Source of the DNA: Bacteroidetes bacterium 37-13
GTDB lineage: Bacteria; Bacteroidota; Bacteroidia; Chitinophagales; LD1
Length of the DNA: 64,000 bases
Direction: 5' to 3'
NCBI GenBank assembly: GCA_001897535.1
Contig: MKTC01000016.1
Location: 124,958 to 188,957, forward strand
Each line of letters starts with the position of its first letter. The first letter of the stretch is position 1. Positions 8,698-17,400 of the stretch are shown here, piece after piece. Under the pieces are notes generated by a model that was not told where the DNA came from, did no database searches, and worked only from the letters and a program-made list of their open reading frames with translations. Made by a program: the position numbers and the translations under genes.

Positions 8698-9756
8698 ATG
8701 AAGAAAATAAAATTTAATTGGGGGCAAAAAAAGTACGAATACTACTCAATGTCATCATTGATTACTGCTGTTTTTATTGCCTTATTTTTTTCTATTTCAC
8801 TTAGTTCATGCTTTAAAGAAAAAACATTAAAACCCAAACAAGATGGGCAGCACGATAAACGCATCGTGATACCGATGACTCCCACTTACAAAAACATGTA
8901 CTTTTTTAGTTTGCAAAGTGGCGCAGTGGTGAAAGAAAGCGACCCTGCACTTTACGACTTAATGTTCGATAATATTTCCGGCAAGTTTTCTATTTGGCTG
9001 AATGGAAGCAAACTGATGATGATAAAACGCAGCGGCAAAACTGAGTTTGAAAAAGTTACTTACAGCGATACGCTTGCTACCGAAGGTTGGTTATTAGACA
9101 AACCAAACTACGATATAGATTCAAATGCAATTGGAAAGTGGTGGAGCGATAACAATGGCAGCATCGTTTCGCAAAGAGAAGTTTACCTCATTAACTTGGG
9201 AAAAGATTTACTTGGAAACCATTTAGGCTATAGGAAATTGCAGGTTGAAAGTTTTGCAGGAAATGTCTTTAATATAAAGTTTGCCTTCCCTGATGGCAGC
9301 GATGAACACACTTTTTCTATTACACAAAATAACTTTACATGCTATCGTTATTTTTCATTTCAAAATGGTGGAGAGCTTGTAGAAATTGAGCCGGCAAAAG
9401 AAACTTGGGATATTGTTTTTTCAAGATACAGTTATGTATTTTACGATCCATACTATTTACCATATATTGTGGTTGGTGGGTTAAGTAATCCACAGCGAAT
9501 TGAAAGCTATGTAGATTCTACTGTGAGTTATACTGATTTTAAACTTACAGATTTAAACAACAATTATTTTTCAGCAAGCAGAGATGTAATTGGCTACGAT
9601 TGGAAGAAATATGACTTCACAGAATACAAAACTTCACCTTACAGAATTTACTTCTTTAAAACTGCTGAAAACCAATTTTACAAATTACACTTTTTAGATT
9701 TTTACAATGAAAAATTTGAAAGAGGTTACCCTACTTTTGAATACGAAGAATTGTAA
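8698..9756 (+). CDS. HmuY-family lipoprotein with two HmuY-like halves
   Basis: A 352-residue exported lipoprotein. The N-terminus has basic residues, then a hydrophobic stretch and a lipobox LSSC with C38 as the lipidated cysteine. Starting at the internal ATG (8749) would remove all positive charges of the signal peptide, so the upstream ATG is kept. The C-terminal half (about 205-352) has HmuY features: YFSFQNGG, then WDIVFSRY, and the closing RIYFFKTAENQFYKLHFLDFY. The N-terminal half repeats the same order (YFFSLQSG, YDLMFDN, VYLINLG), so the protein looks like two HmuY-like units in tandem. HmuY proteins bind heme at the cell surface and hand it to the receptor encoded just upstream. 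HmuY proteins I know of usually have one unit. Confidence 0.8.
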   Translation: MKKIKFNWGQKKYEYYSMSSLITAVFIALFFSISLSSCFKEKTLKPKQDGQHDKRIVIPMTPTYKNMYFFSLQSGAVVKESDPALYDLMFDNISGKFSIWLNGSKLMMIKRSGKTEFEKVTYSDTLATEGWLLDKPNYDIDSNAIGKWWSDNNGSIVSQREVYLINLGKDLLGNHLGYRKLQVESFAGNVFNIKFAFPDGSDEHTFSITQNNFTCYRYFSFQNGGELVEIEPAKETWDIVFSRYSYVFYDPYYLPYIVVGGLSNPQRIESYVDSTVSYTDFKLTDLNNNYFSASRDVIGYDWKKYDFTEYKTSPYRIYFFKTAENQFYKLHFLDFYNEKFERGYPTFEYEEL

Positions 9757-9768
9757 ATAATACAGCAA

Positions 9769-10548
9769 TTATTTTCCTTTAAATGCAGCTTTACGTTTTT
9801 CTATAAAAGCAGCAACACCTTCGCGGTAGTCTTCGCTTCTACCTGCAATTTCTTGATTCCACGCTTCTTGTTGAAGCATATCTGCAAGCGTAGCAGAGTT
9901 GGCATTATTCAGCATTTTTTTAATTAAACCAATGGCTTTTGTTGCACCAGATGCATAGCGATTGGCAATCTCTTGCGTTGCGTGTTGTAGATTTTCATCA
10001 TCAACTAATTTATTTACTAACCCCCAATGGTGCGCTTGTTCAGCTGTAAATTTTTCGCCTAAAGTTGCCAACTCAAATGCTTTATTGTAGCCCAAAACTG
10101 TTGGTAAAAAATAAGAACCACCCGAATCTAACACCAAGCCGATATTTACAAAAGCTTCAACAAATACCGCACTTTTGGCTGCCACAATATAATCGCAAGC
10201 AAACACCAACGAAGCGCCTGCGCCTGCTGCAACACCATTCACTTTTGCAATTACAGGTTTAGGCATTTCGCGCAAGCCTAAAATCATTGGATTATATCTT
10301 CTAATTACTGAATCGCTCAAACTTCTTCCTTTTGCAGCTTCGGCATCTTTCAAATCTTGTCCGCTGCAAAATGCTTTTCCTTCACCAGAAATTACCAGCA
10401 CGCGTGCAGAATCGTCTTTAGCAGTTTTTTTAATTGCGTCAATCACTTCGCGGCTCATTTCTTCGTTAAACGCATTGAAACGGTCTGGACGATTGAGCGT
10501 GAGCGATGCGATACCATCTTTAATTTCAAACAAAATTGTATTATACAT
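9769..10548 (-). CDS. paaG: PaaG-like enoyl-CoA hydratase/isomerase
   Basis: A 259-residue crotonase-fold enzyme. The oxyanion-hole segments are CSGQDL at 61-66 and GVAAGAG at 105-111. The motif GLVLDSGGSYFLP places the catalytic aspartate at D141, the arrangement of PaaG (1,2-epoxyphenylacetyl-CoA isomerase), and the C-terminal DYREGVAAFIEKR also matches that group. PaaG converts ring-1,2-epoxyphenylacetyl-CoA to an oxepin and can act as a delta-3,delta-2-enoyl-CoA isomerase. No other phenylacetate genes are in the window, so a general fatty-acid isomerase role is equally plausible. It is the last gene of a minus-strand run after gldB and a membrane protein, with 14 bases between it and the latter. 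Confidence 0.82.
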   Translation of the reverse strand: MYNTILFEIKDGIASLTLNRPDRFNAFNEEMSREVIDAIKKTAKDDSARVLVISGEGKAFCSGQDLKDAEAAKGRSLSDSVIRRYNPMILGLREMPKPVIAKVNGVAAGAGASLVFACDYIVAAKSAVFVEAFVNIGLVLDSGGSYFLPTVLGYNKAFELATLGEKFTAEQAHHWGLVNKLVDDENLQHATQEIANRYASGATKAIGLIKKMLNNANSATLADMLQQEAWNQEIAGRSEDYREGVAAFIEKRKAAFKGK

Positions 10549-10562
10549 TGAACTTATTTTTT

Positions 10563-11432
10563 CTATTCCCCAAACTTAATTCCTCCATCTAACTTCCACA
10601 AAACCAATGCAATTACTACACAAAAGAATATTGCGATAAACAAATTAAACTTTTGCAACTTAAAGTTCTTAAATACTCCTTCTCTATCCACATCTCTAAA
10701 GAACAATAAATACCAACTAATTACAATTGATATTGCACCGTAGAGTACGTAAAATATATTTACATAGGTAAAATGTTCAGGGAAAATTGCTGCGGTTACG
10801 AAAAGTGCACTAATAACAAATGGGATGCCTGCAATTTCGAAAAAGTACTTTCTTCTACGCACAAGTTTATTCACTTTGCCATAAGAATATGCCATAGAAA
10901 TAAATGGGCGTATTGAATAATAACAGCTTAGTGTAAGTAAGGCAATTGATGCCGGCACTAAAATATATGCCAATAGTTGAGGCACTCTTAACCAAGCTAA
11001 TACTATAACAAGGTTATTATAGTAAGGCGATTCATACTTTTCTAATCCCAATAATGCTAAAGCTCCTTGTGCACACAGAATTACTGATGCCCAAAAGTAT
11101 AACCATAAAAAGAATAGTGCAAAGGGAAAATCAAAGCGCTTTAGTGTATGAAATAATGACAGACCTAAAAGTCCTAAAATAACAACTGCAATTATTCCTG
11201 ATGAATAAACAATTACAACATTCTTTAAATACCAAGTTGCCACATTATCGGAGAAGGGAACAGAGTCAAAAAAATAAAGAGTGGATTTGATATCGTAAAA
11301 AGTACCTGTATATGTTTTAGCAGCACCACAAACAAATAACACAAGTAAATAAGCGATAATAGAACACAAAGCAGAGTTTAATACTCTAAAAAACTTACTA
11401 TCCCATTGCTCTTGCTTTGACAGATACTCCAT
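10563..11432 (-). CDS. Unknown multi-pass membrane protein
   Basis: I do not recognise a family for this 289-residue protein. It has about seven hydrophobic segments (near residues 22-42, 68-92, 98-122, 140-170, 200-215, 222-240 and 268-282) separated by short loops, and a basic loop KVNKLVRRRKYF near 185-196. There is no signal peptide cleavage site or catalytic motif that I can see. It lies between gldB (23 bases upstream) and the paaG-like gene (14 bases downstream) on the same strand, so it is probably co-transcribed with them. It is expected in the inner membrane. Confidence 0.6.
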   Translation of the reverse strand: MEYLSKQEQWDSKFFRVLNSALCSIIAYLLVLFVCGAAKTYTGTFYDIKSTLYFFDSVPFSDNVATWYLKNVVIVYSSGIIAVVILGLLGLSLFHTLKRFDFPFALFFLWLYFWASVILCAQGALALLGLEKYESPYYNNLVIVLAWLRVPQLLAYILVPASIALLTLSCYYSIRPFISMAYSYGKVNKLVRRRKYFFEIAGIPFVISALFVTAAIFPEHFTYVNIFYVLYGAISIVISWYLLFFRDVDREGVFKNFKLQKFNLFIAIFFCVVIALVLWKLDGGIKFGE

Positions 11433-11455
11433 AACGTAAAATTTGTGCGAATTAA

Positions 11456-12502
11456 TTAGTCGGCTTTTGGCTTGTATCGCGCCTTTGCAATTATAGCTTT
11501 TGCATCGTATTTTGTCAATAAATCATTCAAACTAATTTTTCCATTAGATTCTTTCATAAATTTACGTACAATTTGCCAACCTACCCAACTTCCAATGTTT
11601 CCAGGGCTTTCAGGCGGCATTCCGCTTGTGGTTGGCCCGTCAGACAAATATCTTTTATGCTCCATAAAATTTTGAGTGTAGAGCAAATCGCGCTGGTTCA
11701 TATACTGCCAAATGGCATATTCACTACTTCTGCACCAAGCATCTTGTTCTTTTGTATAGCCCATCAACATGCTATCGGGCAGTTGAGGCAACATCATTTC
11801 CATAAAATACAGCTTCTTACCCTTGTTAATCATTGCATCAAGTAAAGGAGTTCCGGGTTGGTAGCTGTCGTCTCCAAAATATAAATTATAGAGTACCTCT
11901 GCGCTATTCACAACCATAAAATCCGGTCGCAATTTCCGTTGAACATAACGAGGAATTTCTAAGTAGGAGTAAAACGAATATTGCGCACCTAAATACATAT
12001 CTAAACTTATAGCTAAAACTGTGGTATCGAATGTAAAAGCGGCATAGCTATATTCTGAAATGATAGCAGTAGGTTTGGGCAATGGGAAGTTAGGAAAATA
12101 ATACTTCACATGCTTATATAAACCTTCTAAATCGCGCTGTACTCCACTTAAATCTTTATAGTGAACATTCACCGTATCGAATAAGGCTTTAACGCCTGTA
12201 TCGGAAAGAAAGTTAATGATATTTTCTTTCTCCGATTGTTGTTTACCGACAACTTTAAAACCACCCATCACATCGTTTACATAAAAGGGATAAAAATCCT
12301 TATACTTTGTGTTTAACTCTACTTCCTTTGCCTCAAAGTTTGAAGCATTTAGTGCAGCAAAATCGCTATAAAAAGGTTGAATATTTACATCAACTTTTAT
12401 ATTTGAAACATCTACATTTTTTGTACTTTTTCCTCCGCACGAAGAAAGTAAAAACAAAACTGCACAATAGGCAACAATAGAAAGTGAAATAGACTTTTTC
12501 AT
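11456..12502 (-). CDS. gldB: GldB-type gliding motility lipoprotein
   Basis: A 348-residue lipoprotein with a signal peptide ending in the lipobox LLSSC (C22). The body follows GldB: the opening VSNIKVDVNIQPF near residue 32, the central region with aromatic and proline-rich segments, and the strongly conserved C-terminal part with WCRSSEYAIW, the DGPTTSG loop, ESPGNIGSWVGWQIV and the closing KARYKPK. GldB is required for gliding in Flavobacterium and is linked to the type IX secretion/gliding apparatus, but homologs are widespread in non-gliding Bacteroidota, so gliding cannot be claimed. gldC, often its neighbour, is absent; instead a membrane protein and a paaG-like gene follow. Confidence 0.85.
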   Translation of the reverse strand: MKKSISLSIVAYCAVLFLLSSCGGKSTKNVDVSNIKVDVNIQPFYSDFAALNASNFEAKEVELNTKYKDFYPFYVNDVMGGFKVVGKQQSEKENIINFLSDTGVKALFDTVNVHYKDLSGVQRDLEGLYKHVKYYFPNFPLPKPTAIISEYSYAAFTFDTTVLAISLDMYLGAQYSFYSYLEIPRYVQRKLRPDFMVVNSAEVLYNLYFGDDSYQPGTPLLDAMINKGKKLYFMEMMLPQLPDSMLMGYTKEQDAWCRSSEYAIWQYMNQRDLLYTQNFMEHKRYLSDGPTTSGMPPESPGNIGSWVGWQIVRKFMKESNGKISLNDLLTKYDAKAIIAKARYKPKAD

Positions 12503-12576
12503 TTATGCTGTAAGGTTGCTAATTTAATTTCAAAAATTGCAGTAACGCCTTTTGGTTTAACTTGAATTTACTAAAT

Positions 12577-12615
12577 AAAAAAGGCTGCTTGCAATTTGTG
12601 CGAAACAGCCTTTTT
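12577..12615 (-). terminator. Intrinsic terminator of the TonB receptor/PorV-OmpA unit
   Basis: A 10-bp perfect stem (AAAAAGGCTG at 12578-12587 with CAGCCTTTTT at 12606-12615) and an 18-base loop lie 20 bases past the stop of the PorV-OmpA gene. Read on the minus strand, the stem ends in a run of T. It would also stop readthrough into gldB. Confidence 0.8.
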
Positions 12616-12634
12616 GTTTTTCTCTTTTTTAATT

Positions 12635-14350
12635 CTAATACTCTAAGAATATTTCAACTCTTCTATTTGTTTGTCTATTAGCAGGAGTTGTGTTTGGCAC
12701 TTTTGGTTTATCAGGCCCAAAAGCTTCAGTTTTAATTCTGTAGTCTTCTACTCCTTTTGAAATAAAATATTGCTTAACGGCAAGTACTCTATCCATAGAA
12801 AGTTTAACGTTCTTTTCGCGTGGTCCAACATTATCTGTGTGTCCGCTCAACTTCATTATTGCATCAGGATTTTTTCTAAGTTTTGCAATTAAGTAATCTA
12901 AGTATTGGTAAGAAGAAGGCAATACATCTGCTTTGCCTGTAGCAAATTGAAGATTGTCGTAATCTTCAAATACTTCTATCTTTTTGCCATCTTGTTCAAT
13001 AATGTGTGATTTAGCACCAAAGAATAAAGTATCAATTTTAATTACTTCAACTTCCTTCACTTTCACCACAGTATCAGCAGGTTTATTTTTAGCTTCTTCT
13101 AATTCTATCAATAAATTTGCATTTACCTTATTTATAGAATCTATTCTAGCCTCTGCTTCTGCCTCAATTTCTGCTTTAGATTTCTTTGAAGATGATTTAG
13201 CTCTTTTCTCACTCTTAGAAGGTTTTTCATCGTCATAAGCTGCTTTTGCTGTTGGTTCAGTTTTTTCAGCTTTATCTGCACCACCTAAGTTAAAATGCAA
13301 ACCTAAACTGTGTGTTCCCATGTAAGGATCAGTAGAGCGAAACGAATAATCAATTCCTAATTTGGGACCTGTACCATCTTTTTTAAATGGCGCTTCTACT
13401 GTTAAACCCGCAGCAAAACCTGTGTAAGCAGTTTGGCGTGTAGCAGCTTTAGTAATTCCCACTTCGCCACGGTATCCTCCGCGAAGCATAAAAATATCTC
13501 TAAACGAAAATTCTATACCACCTCCATAGTTATCGTTTCCAAAAGCATTTGAAGTAAAGTTTGCAGCAAAAGTAATTCTGTAATCCTGCGTTTCTTCACC
13601 CGGTGCAGTTATTACTTTATTTCCTAACAATAAATCGTAAGCGGCACCAATATTTAATTGTACCGGCAAATCAAATTTTTGCGATTTTCTATCAAAAGCT
13701 AATTGGTAATTTCCGCTTTCAGCAGTTCCTTGAAAAGAGAAAGCATCACCACGGAATGTCATTGGTGTTCCTACATTTCTTAATGCTACACCAAAGTGAA
13801 TATTTTTCTTTTTACCGGTTACATATTGCAAGCCTGCATCTATTGAAAATCCAAATGCGTTTACATTATCAATTCCTTCATTAAGCATACGCACAGTAAC
13901 CGCACCATAAATGTTTTTTGAAAAAACTCTCGCATAAGTAAGACCAATATTGATAAACGTAGGTGTATAAGTTCCAATACCGCCTTGAGGGTTATTGTAC
14001 GTTGTTCTAATTATTTTACCAAAATTCAGCGCCTGAATATTTAAGGCAAATACATTGCGCTTTACTTGCTGAGCAATACCTGCATGTATCACACCTAAGC
14101 CTGAACCTTGCATCCAAAGTGAATAGGCGATTTGAATATCAGTTTTGCGCACAAAAGCTAATCCTGCTGGGTTTATCCTTTCAGCCTCTATACCGCGCAC
14201 CCGCGCACTATTCATTCCCCACATTCCGGTTGAACGTGCCCAGCCATTCATTACCAGCTCATTCGCGCCACTTTCACCACGTCTATCAGGATTTCCCGCA
14301 AACGCATTTGCTGCCAGGCCAATCAACATTAAGAACAAAATTTTCCTCAT
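12635..14350 (-). CDS. PorV/PorQ-type outer-membrane barrel fused to an OmpA peptidoglycan-binding domain
   Basis: A 571-residue protein with a signal peptide (about 1-18, ending AFA). Residues about 20-355 form a UPF0164/PorV-PorQ-like barrel, recognisable from the N-terminal ARSTGMWGMNSARV...NPAGLAF pattern and repeated glycine/aromatic strands. A charged linker (about 360-460, rich in K, E and S, partly coiled-coil-like) leads to an OmpA C-terminal domain (about 461-571) with LSGHTDNVG at 501-509 and NRRVEIFLEY at the end. PorV proteins carry type IX cargo at the outer membrane; the OmpA domain would tie this one to peptidoglycan. It is the third gene of the unit with the 1436-residue protein and the large TonB receptor; 96 bases separate it from the former. 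Confidence 0.82.
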   Translation of the reverse strand: MRKILFLMLIGLAANAFAGNPDRRGESGANELVMNGWARSTGMWGMNSARVRGIEAERINPAGLAFVRKTDIQIAYSLWMQGSGLGVIHAGIAQQVKRNVFALNIQALNFGKIIRTTYNNPQGGIGTYTPTFINIGLTYARVFSKNIYGAVTVRMLNEGIDNVNAFGFSIDAGLQYVTGKKKNIHFGVALRNVGTPMTFRGDAFSFQGTAESGNYQLAFDRKSQKFDLPVQLNIGAAYDLLLGNKVITAPGEETQDYRITFAANFTSNAFGNDNYGGGIEFSFRDIFMLRGGYRGEVGITKAATRQTAYTGFAAGLTVEAPFKKDGTGPKLGIDYSFRSTDPYMGTHSLGLHFNLGGADKAEKTEPTAKAAYDDEKPSKSEKRAKSSSKKSKAEIEAEAEARIDSINKVNANLLIELEEAKNKPADTVVKVKEVEVIKIDTLFFGAKSHIIEQDGKKIEVFEDYDNLQFATGKADVLPSSYQYLDYLIAKLRKNPDAIMKLSGHTDNVGPREKNVKLSMDRVLAVKQYFISKGVEDYRIKTEAFGPDKPKVPNTTPANRQTNRRVEIFLEY

Positions 14351-14391
14351 TGTCTTTTCTTTTTGCTTTGTCTTGTTTCTGAAAAAGTACC

Positions 14392-14411
14392 GATATTATT
14401 TCACTAATATC
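14392..14411. promoter_or_regulatory. Small inverted repeat upstream of the PorV-OmpA gene
   Basis: GATATTA (14392-14398) and TAATATC (14405-14411) form a perfect 7-bp inverted repeat with a 6-base loop, 42 bases before the PorV-OmpA start. It has no T-run, so it is not a good terminator. It could be an mRNA hairpin that adjusts expression within the unit or a protein site. Chance occurrence in AT-rich DNA is possible. Confidence 0.3.
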
Positions 14412-14446
14412 CGTGTGCTATTACATATTTATTAAACAAATTATAT

Positions 14447-17400
14447 TTAGAAGTTTGAAATATCCGGTGGACGCATTCCTACAAATACTTTTTGAGTACG
14501 CTCGCCCAAACCATCGGCTTTAATATGAACAAGATATACACCGCTACTTACAGGCACACCTTTATCGTTTTTCAAATCCCAATCGATAGAGCTATCTAAG
14601 TTCAAATCGCCATCAGTTAAAGCTGCACCATCACTAATATCAACTTTAGCTTGTGTTGCAGGATTCAAATCTATCGCTCTTGTAAATTTGCGCATAAATG
14701 TTCCGTCAATGCTAAATATGGTGATGGTACATTTATTTGGCAGGTTAATAATCTTAACTTTAGTATCAAATTGATTTGTTTCGTATTCAGAATATGCGAT
14801 ATACGGATTTGGTACAATTCTTATCAAATCTAAAGCATTTTTAGCTACTTGAGTTTGATTGCGTTTTACACCTAAACCTTTTGTGCTAAACTGATAACGT
14901 GGCAAACCGTTGGTAGAATTTGCTTGATTAGTTGCATAAGTTTGGAATGTTTCCAAAGGATGCTCCACTCTTATTTTCACTTTCACTTCATCTTTTGGCA
15001 CGTTGTACACAGAGCCTGTTTGCCCAAATGATACACCAGGAGAAAGGTATGGGATACTTGTGTAGATAATATTGGTATGCAAGTCTTGAACAGCTTGGTT
15101 TATTGTAGCTGTGGTAGAAGGAACATTATAGTAAGTTAATAAAATATCCTGTGCATACTTACCTTCATCATAGCGACTATTCATCACATAGATAAAGTGC
15201 TTTCCGCCAAAGAATGGAATTTGAGGTATTGCACCACCTAAATTGATAGGTGACAATACTGTTGAAGTTGGATTCCAAATCATATCAGATCCATTTTGTT
15301 CAGGATTATCTGATGCTTCTCCAAACGAAATATTCAAGCGTTCTCCTGTTTCTACATTTACAGCATAACCGGGAAACCAAGAGCGTCCGGTATCTTCAAC
15401 AAAATCTCCATTGTTATTGTAATCAAAAGCGATAGAGCCGTCTTTATTTTTAGAAAATGCTCTTCTAATTTGTCCTTTGCGAGGAGCTTTACCATTTGGA
15501 GCAATATCTGCACCTGCATTTGTTCCGGTTTGCTCACCTGTTTCAAACACCACACAGCGCGACCATAATGAAGTGTCAGGCGTAATCACAATATCCACAC
15601 TCACTAAATTTTCCAAATTGTTTTGTGGAACAGGATTTCCTACGTTACCGTTTTTACAATCTGTACTTCCGGTTGGTTGGCTATAAGCTACTGTATTCAC
15701 ATAGTTTCTCCATTTAAAACCTGGTCCATAAGTAAATTGTGGTCCTTTATCTGTGCCGCTTGCATAAGTTAAGCAAGACACTTGGTTTTCTTGAGAAAAA
15801 TTAGAAGTTAAGCAGTATGGTGCCCAAGTTGAGTTCACCATTTTATCGAAATTTCCATTTCTATCGGTGTAAGCAGTATCGGTAATGCCAGAGCGGTATC
15901 TATTTGGCTCCCAAGCATAAGATACATCTACTGGTAAATATCCTGAACGTATCCAGTTTAATACCGATTTATCGCCCTCATCAGCCACAAAATTTAGCCA
16001 AGGATTAACCGGATCAACATGTTTAATACTACTGGTTAAGTAGTCATAAATTTCACGACCGTTATTTAAATTTCTATTGATAGCAACAGGATTTCCCATT
16101 GTTACAGAAAACCCGTATTCAACGCGTTCATTATTAATATTACCCGCAATAAACTGCTCGTAAGGTTTTGAAAAGCGCTCATCAAAAGAAGTACTTGGAG
16201 TGTTAGAAGAATAGTCAACTTTCTTACGTTTTGAATATGGTACATTTTCTGATGGAATTACTTCTGCCACACTACCATTATCAGCATATCTTACTAAATC
16301 CCAAGTAATAAGCGTATCAACCAAAGTTGCAGAGTCAATATCTACCACATTGCCATTTATATCATAAATATTATTATATGTATTGGTAGAATCTGTTGTC
16401 ATTTTAAAGCGCATTTCCCAATTTGCTTCAAAAATTTTCACAGGATCTGTAACTTTAAACTTAATTGGGTCAGCTCCTTTTTCATATACCAAAGTATCGG
16501 CAAAGTAAGCAGCAGATTTTACTATACTTTTAACTGTTTCATCTGTTAAGTTAATCACATTTCCTCCGTTTCCAGAGCCTTCAATTCTGCGTACTTCAAC
16601 GCCTTGTCCATAAGTAGAATTAAGCACCGTTCCTCCCATACCAACTTCCGGTTTATGAGGAATCCCTGAATATATTTTAAAGTTTTTTCTACCTACTTTG
16701 TATGGTTCTGCCTGCGTGGAATCTGTTCGATAATAATCGAAAGGTGCGTAGTTGTTATACGCATAAGCAATAGCAGTATAATAATAGGTTTGGTGATTTA
16801 CCAATTTATTTTCATCAACCGATTTTGCAAATCTGTTTGTTTTCAAGTTAAATGAAGACACTATTCCTTTATCTGTTCCATCGCCTTGAGCTACCATTTC
16901 GGTAGGAATGTATAAGTTAAGCGATTGGTCGTACAAGAAATTTATTATTCTTCCAACACCATCTTTCACATCTACTTGTGCAATTAGCTGTGCCTTATCA
17001 GGATCAGCTAAATCTGTTGCAGAAACTCTTGAGTTCAACACTTGATACAACTTATACCCTTGGAAAACATATTTAATTCTATCCGAAGTATCACCGGGAT
17101 ACAATACACTTGCTGAAGGGATAATTTCTTTGTAACTCTGACCATAGTTATTGCTACTCGGCAAGTTCACTAAGTTAATAATTAGCTCTTGATCTAGTTC
17201 TCTAATATCAATTGTTGGCGCATCAGGACCGTTTGTAATTCTAAATTTCTGGTTAAACAAACCTTGCGCTTTATCAGCTGCAGGGCGAATAAAACTTAGT
17301 GATGGACAAGTACCAACTCCTGTTCCCGGAGGGCGAACAAAAATTACTCCAATAGTAACATCTTGAGTTGCGCCTGAATTTAACAAAAACGGACCCGAAG

